Below are positions 32,106-40,893 of a stretch of 64,000 nt of DNA, one piece after another. The notes under the pieces were generated by a model. That model made no database searches. It worked only from the letters and a program-made list of their open reading frames with translations, and was not told where the DNA came from. The position numbers and the translations under genes were made by a program. Origin of the DNA: Acetobacterium bakii. GTDB taxonomy: Bacteria; Bacillota; Clostridia; Eubacteriales; Eubacteriaceae. Where the stretch lies: the NCBI RefSeq assembly GCF_001263355.1, contig NZ_LGYO01000003.1:24579-88578 (forward strand), written 5' to 3'. Each line of letters starts with the position of its first letter. Position 1 is the first letter of the stretch.

Positions 32106-32744
32106 ATGGCTATTGATGCCTTTGAAAAGCTATCGGTCGAAAGAAAAGATGCGATTTTAAAAAGTGGTATCGTTGAGTTTTCCAAAAAATCCTATACGGA
32201 TGCCAGTACCGAAGAGATAACAAAAAGCTGCGGCATATCCAAAGGAATACTTTTTCATTATTTCGGGAATAAAAAAGAGTTCTACCTTTATTGTCTTGAA
32301 GAGGGATTAAAACAGCTTGTCTCAGATATTCCAGAGCCTGCAACCTCAGACTTTTACGGGATGATTTTTTCTTATGCCGATGAGAAATATAATTTATGCC
32401 GGAAATTTCCACATGAGATGCGGTTTGCAAACATGGCTGCCCGGGAGATGAGCAGCAAGGTTTTTAATGAAAAAAACAAGGTGCTTGGGCGATATATGAT
32501 CGAAATGAAAGAGAATTCGCAAAAGGTGATGGCAAGAGCCGTGAATACACTTAATTTGAAAGAAGCAAACACAGAAAAAGTGACAATGGCCATTTCAATG
32601 TACGTAGGAGCCCTCATTAATAAAAATATAGATACCTATAAGGAAACCCCAGACCTTTTTTTTGAAAAAACTGAAGAAATTAAAGCGGAAATGAAAGAAT
32701 ATATCGACTTGATGTTAATTGGTGTGGTGAAGGAGGTAAAATAA
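32106..32744 (+). CDS. TetR/AcrR-family transcriptional regulator
   Basis: This 212-residue protein has the TetR helix-turn-helix at the N-terminus (~10-55: KDAILKSGIVEFSKKSYTDA, STEEITKSCGISKGILFHYFGNKKEFY). The variable C-terminal ligand domain gives no substrate hint. GGGAGG lies 7 bases before the ATG. It is followed after one base by a PaaK-like ligase gene, which it probably regulates together with itself through the paired operators at 32037-32052 and 32076-32093. Confidence 0.9.
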   Translation: MAIDAFEKLSVERKDAILKSGIVEFSKKSYTDASTEEITKSCGISKGILFHYFGNKKEFYLYCLEEGLKQLVSDIPEPATSDFYGMIFSYADEKYNLCRKFPHEMRFANMAAREMSSKVFNEKNKVLGRYMIEMKENSQKVMARAVNTLNLKEANTEKVTMAISMYVGALINKNIDTYKETPDLFFEKTEEIKAEMKEYIDLMLIGVVKEVK

Positions 32745-32745
32745 A

Positions 32746-34110
32746 ATGAAAAAAATCGGTTTGCTAAAGGTGGTTAGGCTATGTTCTCAATACAAAAAAA
32801 TGAGTGAAGGTGAAAAAGAAAAAATAAGAGCAGAGCGGCTTTCCAATATGGTTCGGTATGCAAAAATGAACAGCCCCTATTACCAAAAACTTTATGAGCA
32901 TATGGGGCCGGATTTTAAGCTGGAGGACTTGCCTCCCACAAATAAGACTGACCTCATGGCGCATTTTGATGACTGGCTAACGGATGAGACCGTCAAGCTC
33001 GCCTTGGTGAATGAATTTATGATCGATCTGGATAATGTTGGTCGAAAATTCAAAGGGAAATATGTGATTTATACAACCAGTGGATCTACCGGAAACCCAC
33101 TGGTCACCCTTTGCGATGAGACCACCAGCAACGTCATGGGCGGTATTAATATGATGCGGAGCTTTGCCAGAAAAAAGGATATAAAGGCCCTTATCAAGCG
33201 GGGCGGAAAGTCTATGGGCATCTTTGCCACCGGCGGATTTTATTTGGGGAACAGCTCGGTCCGGCAGCGGTTACTTGCGATGCCCTGGAAGAAGCGACAG
33301 ATGGCAGTGACCAGCGCTTTGTATCCGATCCCTCAAATTGTTGCTGAACTCAACGCCTTTCAGCCGGCGATGCTGGGGGGATATCCGACCATACTGGAGC
33401 TGCTTATCGATGAACAAAAAAGTGGACGGCTTAATATTAATCCGGTTATCATTATGACAGGCGGCGAATACTTAAGTTCAGAGCTCCGGGAAAAACTTTC
33501 GGAAGTGTTTGGCTGTTACGTTCAGACCTCTTATGCTTGTACCGAAGGGGGAACGATTGCCTGTGAATGTACAGAAAATCATTTTCATATCAATGACGAC
33601 TGGGTGATTGTCGAACCGGTGGATAAGAATAACCAACCGGTGGCTGATGGAATGCAATCGGACAAAATTCTCTTGACTAATCTGTTTAACTACACGCAGC
33701 CGTTTATCCGCTATGAAGTGACTGACCGGGTTGTCATGCATCACCAGCCCTGCGCTTGCGGCAATCCATCCCCCTGGCTGACCCTGGAAGGACGCACTGA
33801 TGATGTGCTGACCTTTCGGGAAAATGGCAGCGTGATAAAAATTGCACCGCTTCCCATTTACGCCACCCTGAAAGAAATCCATGAAATACAAAAGTTTCAG
33901 CTCGTTGCCCATAAAGATAATCAGTTGGAGCTGCGGCTGGAAACAATAGAGGGAGCCCAGAAAAACGAGGTGTTTGAAATCGCCTGTGAAAAACTGAGAA
34001 CATTTTTTTCCATCCATGGCGTTACCCAGACAGAGATTATTCTGTCAGATGAGAAACCAAAACAGCATCCCCTAAGCGGCAAGTTTAAACATATCATTAA
34101 TACAGAATAA
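32746..34110 (+). CDS. PaaK-like adenylate-forming ligase (phenylacetate-CoA ligase / F390 synthetase family)
   Basis: This 454-residue protein has the AMP-binding fold of the PaaK/CapK family: N-terminal MVRYAKMNSPYYQKLY, P-loop-like YTTSGSTGNP (~107), ACTEGGTIACEC (~265), IRYEVTDRVV and the C-terminal LEGRTDDVL hinge. These enzymes activate a carboxylate with ATP, often transferring it to CoA; the substrate is unknown. GGAGG of the tetR 3' end serves as ribosome-binding site. It forms a two-gene operon with the TetR regulator and ends before a terminator at 34135. Confidence 0.85.
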   Translation: MKKIGLLKVVRLCSQYKKMSEGEKEKIRAERLSNMVRYAKMNSPYYQKLYEHMGPDFKLEDLPPTNKTDLMAHFDDWLTDETVKLALVNEFMIDLDNVGRKFKGKYVIYTTSGSTGNPLVTLCDETTSNVMGGINMMRSFARKKDIKALIKRGGKSMGIFATGGFYLGNSSVRQRLLAMPWKKRQMAVTSALYPIPQIVAELNAFQPAMLGGYPTILELLIDEQKSGRLNINPVIIMTGGEYLSSELREKLSEVFGCYVQTSYACTEGGTIACECTENHFHINDDWVIVEPVDKNNQPVADGMQSDKILLTNLFNYTQPFIRYEVTDRVVMHHQPCACGNPSPWLTLEGRTDDVLTFRENGSVIKIAPLPIYATLKEIHEIQKFQLVAHKDNQLELRLETIEGAQKNEVFEIACEKLRTFFSIHGVTQTEIILSDEKPKQHPLSGKFKHIINTE

Positions 34111-34134
34111 CAGTGATGATTAAATATAGAAAAG

Positions 34135-34160
34135 AGATTAGCATATGCTAGTCTTTTTTT
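34135..34160 (+). terminator. Terminator after PaaK-like gene
   Basis: AGATTAGCAT (34135-34144) folds on ATGCTAGTCT (34145-34154) with one G-T pair and is followed by a T-run to about 34160. Confidence 0.7.
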
Positions 34161-34228
34161 GTTTGTGTAAAAAAGAAATGAATTAAAAGTTATTTTACTT
34201 TTTGTGTGTGAGAAGACGCGACTATTGC

Positions 34229-34313
34229 GGCACCGGACGAGCACAAGATTTGCAGATCGCCTGTAAGCAAGGGTTGTCAATCGGGGAATATTATGATAGT
34301 ATAAAAAAATATA
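34229..34313 (+). pseudogene. Short modD-like relic
   Basis: The frame from 34229 reads GTGRAQDLQIACKQGL, nearly identical to the ModD motif GTGRAQDLHIAWKVGQ of the intact gene at 26624. Similarity covers only about 40-50 bases and is also visible in the DNA. It has no start, lies in an otherwise non-coding interval, and must be the remains of a second modD or of a partial duplication. Confidence 0.5.
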
Positions 34314-34443
34314 AGAAATGACTTATATTTTTTTTTGCAAACTTCACGGGCTGTCATAGCAGTTTATTGAGAAGTTTTTAAATAAAATTGCTAATAATTC
34401 TTATACAGCAGAATTAACAATAATGAATGGAGAAAATGAAAGT

Positions 34444-34785
34444 ATGGTAAAGTTACCAAATTGTCCAAAATGCAATTCAGAATATACTTATGAAGATAGA
34501 GATTTATTGGTATGCCCTGAATGCGCTCATGAGTGGACGTTAGAATCAGAAAACGAAGATAATGAAGAAGAAAGAATTGTTAAAGATGCCCACGGAAATG
34601 TGTTAAATAATGGTGATACGGTTATATTAATCAAAGACCTTAAGGTAAAAGGCAGTGTACAGGACTTGAAAAAGGGAACAAAAGTAAAAAATATCTATTT
34701 GGCTGATGGAGATCATAATATTGATTGTAAAATCGATGGTTTTGGAGCCATGGAATTAAAATCAGAATTTGTTAAAAAAGCATAA
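34444..34785 (+). CDS. PhnA/YjdM-like zinc-ribbon protein
   Basis: This protein of about 113 residues has an N-terminal zinc ribbon ([21 protein letters not shown], two CxxC pairs) and the PhnA domain ([24 protein letters not shown]... to the end). The family was named from phosphonate loci but its function is not known; no phn genes are nearby. ATG 34444 gives the standard family start ([10 protein letters not shown]). An upstream ATG at 34423 adds seven residues. A terminator follows at 34834. Confidence 0.88.
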   Translation: MVKLPNCPKCNSEYTYEDRDLLVCPECAHEWTLESENEDNEEERIVKDAHGNVLNNGDTVILIKDLKVKGSVQDLKKGTKVKNIYLADGDHNIDCKIDGFGAMELKSEFVKKA

Positions 34786-34833
34786 ATAATGTAATTTCTC
34801 AAAACATCAAATCAATCGTGACTAAATAGTCAT

Positions 34834-34882
34834 AAGCTCGTTTATTTTTAACTATAGTTGAAAATAAACGAGCTTTTTTTTA
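34834..34882 (+). terminator. Terminator after PhnA-like gene
   Basis: AAGCTCGTTTATTTT (34834-34848) pairs with AAAATAAACGAGCTT (34861-34875), with further pairing in the loop, followed by a T-run. Confidence 0.85.
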
Positions 34883-34921
34883 TTTGCCAGAATATTGAAT
34901 ATAAAAAAAAATAAAAAGTCC

Positions 34922-34952
34922 TTGACTTAGAGCTAACTCCAGATGATAGACT
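34922..34952 (+). promoter_or_regulatory. MerR-type promoter 1 (19-bp spacer)
   Basis: TTGACT (34922-34927) and TAGACT (34947-34952) are separated by 19 bp containing the dyad TTAGAGCTAACTCCAG. The long spacer and central dyad are the hallmarks of MerR-family activation. It drives the first aldo/keto reductase and the merR gene. Confidence 0.75.
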
Positions 34953-35062
34953 ATAATACAAGTATAAAATGAAGTCCGGCTATAAAACCGGCCGATGATT
35001 TCAAAAAAAATATTCAGACCCGGACGACGATTATAACAACTTAAAGTGAAGGAGAAAAAGAT

Positions 35063-36181
35063 ATGGAACAGAAAAAATTAGGATTTGGATTTATGCGCTT
35101 GCCAGTAACCAACCAGGAGGATTCTACCAGTATCGATATGGAAATGCTGAATCAAATGGTTGATATCTTTCTCGAAAGAGGCTTTACCTACTTTGACACC
35201 GCCTATATGTATCACAATTTCAAAAGTGAAATTGCGCTGCGTGAAGCCCTGGTTAAACGTCATCCCAGAGATTCCTTTACGGTAGCCACTAAAATGCCGA
35301 CCATGTTTTTGAAAATGAAAGAAGATCAGGAACGCATTTTCAATGAACAGCTGGAAAAGTGCGGCGTGGATTATTTTGACTACTACCTGCTTCACAATCT
35401 TGGCGTGACGCACTATGAAATAGCTGAAAATATGGACAGCTTTGCCTTTATTCAGAAGAAAAAAGAAGAAGGAAAAATAAAAAAAATCGGATTTTCCTAT
35501 CACGATAATGCGGATTTGCTTGATCATATTTTAACAAAACATCCTGAAGTGGATTTTGTACAGCTGCAGATTAATTACATGGATTGGAATAACGAAAGTA
35601 TTCAGTCCGGAAAATGCTATGATGTTGCCACAAAACACGGAAAAAAGGTAATTGTGATGGAACCCGTTAAAGGCGGTACCCTTGCCAATGTTCCTGCTAA
35701 AGCAGAAGAAATTTTAAAAGCATGCCATCCGGATCTTTCCGTTTCTTCTTGGGCGATCCGTTATGCCGCCAGTCATGAAAACGTGATGATGGTACTCAGT
35801 GGTATGACCAATATGGAGCAGTTACTGGATAACACCGGATATATGCAGAATTTTAAGCCATTGAATAAGGAAGAATATGATAAAATAAGCGAAGTAGTCA
35901 GTATCATTAATGAATCAATCGCAATTCCATGTACAGCGTGTCAGTATTGCGTGGATGACTGTCCGCAAAATATACCGATTCCTAAATATTTTGCCTTATA
36001 TAATGCTGAAAAACAATGCATTAAGCAGATGTTTTCAACGCAAAGTGTTTATTATGGGAATTATACCAAAACATACGGAAAAGCTTCAGATTGTATCGAA
36101 TGCAAAAAATGCGAAGACAGCTGTCCTCAGCATATTGAAATTACAAAATGGTTAAAAGAAGTCGCCAGCACATTTGAGTAA
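35063..36181 (+). CDS. Aldo/keto reductase with C-terminal ferredoxin domain (1)
   Basis: This 372-residue protein has an aldo/keto reductase barrel (~1-275) with [13 protein letters not shown] (catalytic Asp/Tyr region), TKMP (Lys) and YYLLHNLG (His). A tail (~290-372) carries two 4Fe-4S motifs: [12 protein letters not shown] and [12 protein letters not shown]. Such fusions are common in acetogens and clostridia and probably reduce carbonyls with electrons from ferredoxin or flavin partners; the substrate is unknown. GGAG lies 10 bases before the ATG. It is followed by the merR gene after 44 bases, both behind promoter 1. Confidence 0.9.
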   Translation: MEQKKLGFGFMRLPVTNQEDSTSIDMEMLNQMVDIFLERGFTYFDTAYMYHNFKSEIALREALVKRHPRDSFTVATKMPTMFLKMKEDQERIFNEQLEKCGVDYFDYYLLHNLGVTHYEIAENMDSFAFIQKKKEEGKIKKIGFSYHDNADLLDHILTKHPEVDFVQLQINYMDWNNESIQSGKCYDVATKHGKKVIVMEPVKGGTLANVPAKAEEILKACHPDLSVSSWAIRYAASHENVMMVLSGMTNMEQLLDNTGYMQNFKPLNKEEYDKISEVVSIINESIAIPCTACQYCVDDCPQNIPIPKYFALYNAEKQCIKQMFSTQSVYYGNYTKTYGKASDCIECKKCEDSCPQHIEITKWLKEVASTFE

Positions 36182-36225
36182 ATCCATTCAGCTGATTATT
36201 AAGAAACGTTTGGAGGAAAGTAAAG

Positions 36226-36603
36226 ATGACCATTACAGAAGTGAGTAAAAAGTATGATATGTCTCAGGATACCCTGCGTTATTATGAGCGAATCGGATTA
36301 ATACCGGCAGTCAATCGGACCAAAGGCGGGATGCGGGACTATACTGAAGAATCCTGTGCCTGGATTGAATTGGCAAAATGCATGCGTTCGGCGGGGATTC
36401 CCATTGAAGCCCTGATTGAATATTGTGCCCTGACCCAACAGGGTGATGAGACCATCATCGCCCGAAAAGAGCTGTTAGTCGAGGAACGCACAAAGCTGCT
36501 GGAAAAAATGGAAGACATGAAAAAGACTCTGGAGAGGCTCAATTACAAAATAGACCGATATGAAAAAGCCGAAGTCACCGGGGTTTTGTCCTGGGACAAA
36601 TAA
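36226..36603 (+). CDS. MerR-family regulator of AdhR/NmlR type
   Basis: This 125-residue protein has an N-terminal MerR winged helix (TITEVSKKYDMSQDTLRYYERIGLIP) and a dimerising coiled coil. Details such as GGMRDYTEESCAWIELAKCMRSAG, including the Cys in AKCMRSAG, match the AdhR/NmlR branch, whose members respond to aldehydes, quinones or nitrosative stress via that Cys. GGAGG lies 10 bases before the ATG. Three promoters with 19-bp spacers and related dyads lie before the two aldo/keto reductase genes and larC, so it likely activates all three. Confidence 0.9.
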   Translation: MTITEVSKKYDMSQDTLRYYERIGLIPAVNRTKGGMRDYTEESCAWIELAKCMRSAGIPIEALIEYCALTQQGDETIIARKELLVEERTKLLEKMEDMKKTLERLNYKIDRYEKAEVTGVLSWDK

Positions 36604-36692
36604 TACCAATGTTTGACAAAATTAAATAAATGTATTAAAAGTCTCCGGACCTTAAATGGACGGATATTTTTCTAAGAAATAAATTAAAAATA

Positions 36693-36723
36693 TTGACTTG
36701 GTGTAAAGTTCAAGTGGTAGAAT
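36693..36723 (+). promoter_or_regulatory. MerR-type promoter 2 (19-bp spacer)
   Basis: TTGACT (36693-36698) and TAGAAT (36718-36723) with 19 bp between them containing TTGGTGTAAAGTTCAA. It precedes the second aldo/keto reductase. Confidence 0.7.
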
Positions 36724-36813
36724 AGTAATAGTAGACAAATAAGCCAGGATAAATTGATTTGACTAAACAATCAATGACAGATTGTTTAAATCTAAAATTA
36801 GGGAGATTGAAAG

Positions 36814-37965
36814 ATGCTGTATCGAAAATTCGGAAAAACAAATGAAGAGGTTTCAGTTTTAGGATTTGGCTGTATGCGACTGCCTGTTATCGACGGGGTT
36901 CAAACCAATATCGATGATGAGAAAGCAATAAAAATGATCCGATACGCCATCGACCATGGTGTCAATTATATTGATACGGCCTATCCTTATCACGGGACCG
37001 GTTTTGATAAAGGCGGCGAAAGCGAACCTTTTGTGGCCCGGGCATTAAAGGATGGCTATCGAGAACGGGTTAAAATCGCAACAAAGCTTCCGTCATGGCT
37101 GATTCAGACCCGTGACGATATGGATCGATTCTTGGATGAACAGCTCAAACGTCTGGAAACGGATGTCATCGATTTTTACTTGGTGCATGGACTGAACAAA
37201 GGTTTCTGGCAAAACCTGAAAAAACTGGAAGTTTGTGAATTTTTGGATCAGGCCATCAAAGACGGTAAAATCAGGCACGCTGGTTTTTCTTTTCATGATG
37301 ACTGTGATTTATTTGTAGAAATTGTCGATGCCTATGATTGGTCTTTTTGTCAAATCCAATACAATTATCTGGATGAAAATTATCAGGCCGGTACAAAAGG
37401 CTTGGAATACGCTGCCAGCAAAGGATTGGGGATTACCATCATGGAACCAATCAGAGGTGGCGCGCTGGTCGATAAATTGCCCCAAGAAGTTTTAACTGCC
37501 TGGGATGAAGCACCAATCAAAAGAACTCCTGCGCAGTGGGCACTCAGGTGGGTCATGAATCATCCCGAGGTTTCAGTGGTGCTCAGTGGCATGACTGAAA
37601 TGGAGCAGGTGGTCGATAATATCAATACTGCAAATGAAGGTGCGGCCAACTCCTTAACCAAAGAAGAACTGGCATTAGTGGATTTTTCCAAAAAAACAAT
37701 AATAGAAAAGATGAAGGTCAATTGTACTGGCTGCCGATATTGTATGCCGTGTCCATCCGGGGTTGATATTCCGGGACATTTTTCGCTTTATAACAATGCT
37801 TATCTATTTGATACATTAGAGAAGGCCAAATCTCTCTATGGCACGATGTTTCCGCAAGATGCAAAAGCTTCTAATTGCGTTGAATGTGGAAAATGTGAAG
37901 AACATTGTCCCCAGAATATTGCCATTATCCAGGAATTGAAAAATGTTAGAACAGCATTAGAATAA
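36814..37965 (+). CDS. Aldo/keto reductase with C-terminal ferredoxin domain (2)
   Basis: This 383-residue paralogue of the protein at 35063 has the same plan: barrel (~1-285) with YIDTAYPYHGTG, ATKLPSW and FYLVHGLNK, and a tail with CTGCRYCMPCP and CVECGKCEEHCP iron-sulfur motifs. The first Fe-S motif is shorter (CxxCxxCxxCP). GGGAG lies before the ATG. It stands alone between MerR-type promoter 2 and a strong terminator at 37978. The two paralogues are clearly diverged, so they may act on different carbonyls or partners. Confidence 0.9.
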   Translation: MLYRKFGKTNEEVSVLGFGCMRLPVIDGVQTNIDDEKAIKMIRYAIDHGVNYIDTAYPYHGTGFDKGGESEPFVARALKDGYRERVKIATKLPSWLIQTRDDMDRFLDEQLKRLETDVIDFYLVHGLNKGFWQNLKKLEVCEFLDQAIKDGKIRHAGFSFHDDCDLFVEIVDAYDWSFCQIQYNYLDENYQAGTKGLEYAASKGLGITIMEPIRGGALVDKLPQEVLTAWDEAPIKRTPAQWALRWVMNHPEVSVVLSGMTEMEQVVDNINTANEGAANSLTKEELALVDFSKKTIIEKMKVNCTGCRYCMPCPSGVDIPGHFSLYNNAYLFDTLEKAKSLYGTMFPQDAKASNCVECGKCEEHCPQNIAIIQELKNVRTALE

Positions 37966-37977
37966 AGTTGATGATTT

Positions 37978-38012
37978 AAAAATCTCCGTACCTCAAAGGT
38001 ACGGAGATTTTT
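37978..38012 (+). terminator. Terminator after second aldo/keto reductase
   Basis: AAAAATCTCCGTACC (37978-37992) and GGTACGGAGATTTTT (37998-38012) form a perfect 15-bp stem with a 5-nt loop. Confidence 0.9.
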
Positions 38013-38032
38013 AAAGAAATGAATAATTATTA

Positions 38033-38063
38033 TTGAATTAGAGTAAACTCCAAGAGATAAAGT
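38033..38063 (+). promoter_or_regulatory. MerR-type promoter 3 (19-bp spacer)
   Basis: TTGAAT (38033-38038) and TAAAGT (38058-38063) with 19 bp between them containing the dyad TTAGAGTAAACTCCAA, nearly the same as in promoter 1. It precedes larC. Confidence 0.7.
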
Positions 38064-38143
38064 ATAAGATACATCAAAGAAATAAGACAAGATAAAACAG
38101 AGGTGGAAATGGAAATACAAATTAACCGATTGGGAGCGAGACT

Positions 38144-39499
38144 ATGAGTAATACCTTATATTTGGAATGCTATTCCGGCATCAGCGGAGACATGACCGTG
38201 GCGGCCCTTCTGGATCTCGGAGCGGATCAGCAGGTTCTGGAAAAGGCTCTGAAAAGCCTGCCCATCACAGGGTTTGATATCCAAATCAGCAGGGTTAAAA
38301 AGGCGGGGTTGGATGTCTGCGACTTTAACGTCAAACTGGATCACGAAAATCATGACCACGATATGGCCTATCTCCAGGGGAATCAGCACCACCAACATGG
38401 TGATGAGCAGGGTCATAGCCACAATGCTCCAGAGCCGGGGCATCATCATGAGCACGACCGTCCAAAATCCCATGGCCATGCCAACCGCGGACTTTTGGAA
38501 ATTGTGGAAATCATCAACCGGGCACAGATCACTGATCATGCCAAAGAGTTGGCTGTCCGGATCTTTTCGATCATTGCCGACGCTGAAGCTAAAGCCCATG
38601 GGGTGATACGAGATCAGGTTCATTTTCATGAGGTCGGCGCGGTGGACTCCATTGTGGATATTGTGGCAGTGGCTGTTTGTCTGGATAATCTGGACATCCA
38701 TAAGGTGATCGTGCCGGAATTGTATGAAGGCCGGGGCTTTGTCCGCTGTCAGCATGGAACCATCCCTATTCCCGTCCCGGCAGTGACCCACATCGCCGCC
38801 AGTCACCATTTAAATTTACATATTACCAGCACTGACGGCGAGCTGATTACCCCAACCGGTGCCGCCATTGTGGCAGCCATTAAAACTGGGGATCAGCTGC
38901 CAAAACAGTTTGCCATTGAAAAAACCGGCATGGGCGCGGGCAAACGGACCTATGACCGACCCAGTCTGCTGCGGGCCATGCTGATCAGCGACAAAACACC
39001 AAAGCAGGATGGTATTTATAAACTGGAAAGCAATATTGATGATTGCGGCGGTGAAATACTCGGCTTTGTTATGGATCGGTTGTTTGAGGCCGGTGCCAGA
39101 GATGTCCACTATATGCCGGTATATATGAAAAAAAACCGGCCCGGCTATCAGTTGAATGTAATCTGCAAAAAAGAAGATATCGAAATATTGGAACAGATTA
39201 TTTTTGAGGAGACCACCACCATTGGGGTCAGACGCATTCACATGGAAAGCACCGGATTAAGACGAACCATTAAAAGAATTCCCACCAGTCTAGGGGTAGC
39301 CCAGGTTAAGGTCTGTGAGCTTGAATCCCGAAAACGGATATATCCCGAATATGTCAGTGTGGTGGAACTCTGCGAAAAACATCGGATGGCCTATCAGGAT
39401 GCCTACCACATCATCAAAAAAGAGTGTGAAGCGGCAGAAGGAATCAAAGACTGCGAATTATTTAAACGCAATCGATTTGAATTGCCATTATCTTCATAA
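38144..39499 (+). CDS. larC: LarC-type nickel-pincer cofactor nickel insertion protein
   Basis: This 451-residue protein matches LarC (DUF111): start LYLECYSGISGDMTVAALLDLG, a His/Asp-rich loop (~65-115) likely binding nickel, then VHFHEVGAVDSIVDIVAVAV, TPTGAAI, and the C-terminal IDDCGGEILGFVMDRLFEAGA. LarC inserts Ni into the pincer cofactor used by lactate racemase and other LarA-type enzymes. In some lactobacilli LarC is made by ribosomal frameshifting; here it is one uninterrupted frame. No larA, larB or larE is in the window. It lies behind MerR-type promoter 3. Confidence 0.9.
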   Translation: MSNTLYLECYSGISGDMTVAALLDLGADQQVLEKALKSLPITGFDIQISRVKKAGLDVCDFNVKLDHENHDHDMAYLQGNQHHQHGDEQGHSHNAPEPGHHHEHDRPKSHGHANRGLLEIVEIINRAQITDHAKELAVRIFSIIADAEAKAHGVIRDQVHFHEVGAVDSIVDIVAVAVCLDNLDIHKVIVPELYEGRGFVRCQHGTIPIPVPAVTHIAASHHLNLHITSTDGELITPTGAAIVAAIKTGDQLPKQFAIEKTGMGAGKRTYDRPSLLRAMLISDKTPKQDGIYKLESNIDDCGGEILGFVMDRLFEAGARDVHYMPVYMKKNRPGYQLNVICKKEDIEILEQIIFEETTTIGVRRIHMESTGLRRTIKRIPTSLGVAQVKVCELESRKRIYPEYVSVVELCEKHRMAYQDAYHIIKKECEAAEGIKDCELFKRNRFELPLSS

Positions 39500-39534
39500 T
39501 AAAAAAACACTTACAAAAAATTTTCATTTCGGAT

Positions 39535-39567
39535 ATAATATAATCATTGAAATTTCAGCGCGTATAA
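39535..39567 (+). promoter_or_regulatory. Possible promoters before hairpin 39573
   Basis: TATAAT-like boxes occur near 39536 and 39563 in an AT-rich stretch after larC. If used, they would start transcripts just before the hairpin at 39573-39604. Confidence 0.3.
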
Positions 39568-39572
39568 TTGTT

Positions 39573-39611
39573 CAGCGCGAGACCATTTATTTGGTCTCGC
39601 GCTGATTTTTT
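39573..39611 (+). terminator. Strong terminator between larC and DUF2798 gene
   Basis: CAGCGCGAGACCA (39573-39585) and TGGTCTCGCGCTG (39592-39604) form a perfect 13-bp GC-rich stem with a 6-nt loop, followed by ATTTTTT. Confidence 0.88.
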
Positions 39612-39651
39612 GCCTGAAATTCTAAAATATCAGAAAAGAGGAACTAGATTA

Positions 39652-40152
39652 ATGGATTTTTACATGAAGCTGCCCCGCAATAAGAAAGAATTTACGCTGT
39701 TTATGATGGTGATTTCGATCATCTCGGTGAATATCATTGCCCCGCTGATTACCTGCTTTGAAGTTGGTTTTCGAATGGAGGTATGGGCCGATGCAATCAA
39801 GATAATTCCCTTTATTTGGGTGGCAGTCATTGCCCTGGTTTTAATAACCTATAAACCAGCGGGCTGGATGACCGGAAAGATTATTGAAAAGGATGATAGC
39901 TTTGCTGCTCATATTGTGGTCAACATTTTATGCAATGTGTTGCTGATGTCGATCTTTCTGACGGTCATCGGTACCTGGATTGGCAGCAGACAAGTGAGCA
40001 TGGAGCCGATTGTTCTATTTTTTTATAAATGGCCGCGAAACTTTGCGATTTCATTTGCAGTGGAAGCGCTCATAGCCCAACCCATCGCAAGACTGGTTAT
40101 GTTAAAACTGCACCAGCTAGAAGATGCACGTCTTGATGCAGATAAAGCATAG
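39652..40152 (+). CDS. DUF2798-type membrane protein
   Basis: This protein of about 166 residues has four hydrophobic segments and two DUF2798-like halves (KEFTLFMMVISIISVNIIAPLI near residue 12 and WPRNFAISFAVEALIAQPIARLVM near residue 125). Function is unknown. AGAGGAA lies 9 bases before ATG 39652; the open frame extends to 39568 through the terminator hairpin, which rules that extension out. It has no obvious operon partner. Confidence 0.8.
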   Translation: MDFYMKLPRNKKEFTLFMMVISIISVNIIAPLITCFEVGFRMEVWADAIKIIPFIWVAVIALVLITYKPAGWMTGKIIEKDDSFAAHIVVNILCNVLLMSIFLTVIGTWIGSRQVSMEPIVLFFYKWPRNFAISFAVEALIAQPIARLVMLKLHQLEDARLDADKA

Positions 40153-40231
40153 AGCGATTGGGGATAGAATTATTAGCATGGCATCCATGATTTTTGTATG
40201 GTAATATTTAAGTGGAACTTAATGAGATTTT

Positions 40232-40744
40232 ATGATAGTTAAAAAGGAGAAAATAAATATTTTGATACATAAATTCGAACCCGTTTATAACGAAAAATCA
40301 AAAATCCTGATCTTAGGGACATTCCCATCGGTGAAATCCAGGACGGCGAGCTTTTACTACCAGCATCCCCAAAATAGATTTTGGAAAGTCATCAGTGCGC
40401 TTATCGGCATGCCAACGCCTGAAACCATAGCAGCAGAGAGGAAAATGCTGTTAAGTAACCATATCGCAGTCTGGGATGTCATCTATTCCTGCGACATCAA
40501 TGGTTCAAGCGACAGTTCGATCCGGAATGTGGTGCCAAACGACATCGCAAAGATACTGAAAGAGACAGATATCAAAACCATTTATGCAAATGGCGGCAAA
40601 GCCTATGAATTATATAATCGGTACTGTTATGAGAAAACAAACGAAAAGATCATCCGACTGCCGTCCACAAGTCCGGCCAATGCCCAGTACTCTTTGGAAA
40701 GACTAATCGAATGCTGGCAAACTGAAATTAAAATCGAAAGCTAG
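40232..40744 (+). CDS. Uracil-DNA-glycosylase superfamily protein (DNA-deoxyinosine glycosylase type)
   Basis: This protein of 160-170 residues has the motif ILILGTFPSVKSR, then FYYQHPQNRFWKV, typical of the hypoxanthine/deoxyinosine-specific branch of the UDG superfamily, and a C-terminal LPSTSPANAQYSL loop in place of the UDG HPSP loop. It removes deaminated bases from DNA. The start is uncertain: ATG 40232 has no ribosome-binding site, whereas an in-frame TTG at 40262 follows AGGAG by 12 bases and gives the expected family start (MIHKFEPVY). Confidence 0.85.
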   Translation: MIVKKEKINILIHKFEPVYNEKSKILILGTFPSVKSRTASFYYQHPQNRFWKVISALIGMPTPETIAAERKMLLSNHIAVWDVIYSCDINGSSDSSIRNVVPNDIAKILKETDIKTIYANGGKAYELYNRYCYEKTNEKIIRLPSTSPANAQYSLERLIECWQTEIKIES

Positions 40745-40856
40745 AGACTGTAGATAAAGTAACGCGACGAGGTTTGGCGACACTAGGAAGCCCTGATATA
40801 ATCAGGTGTTGCAATTAAAAATCAGCTCCTATCCACATAGCTGTCACATAACACTT

Positions 40857-40862
40857 ATATAA
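40857..40862 (+). promoter_or_regulatory. Possible -10 box for the lipoprotein leader
   Basis: A TATAAT lies about 190 bases before the lipoprotein gene. A transcript from here would carry the structured leader at 40894-41002. The -35 is not convincing. Confidence 0.35.
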
Positions 40863-40893
40863 TAAGGTGAAAGAAGAGATAATACATTTTTAT

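Noticed and set aside
33478..34017. 179-residue minus-strand ORF opposite the PaaK-like gene
   Set aside because: Antisense shadow of a well-supported gene, with no ribosome-binding site.
38156..38809. 217-residue minus-strand ORF opposite larC
   Set aside because: Arises from the codon bias of larC on the other strand; no family features.
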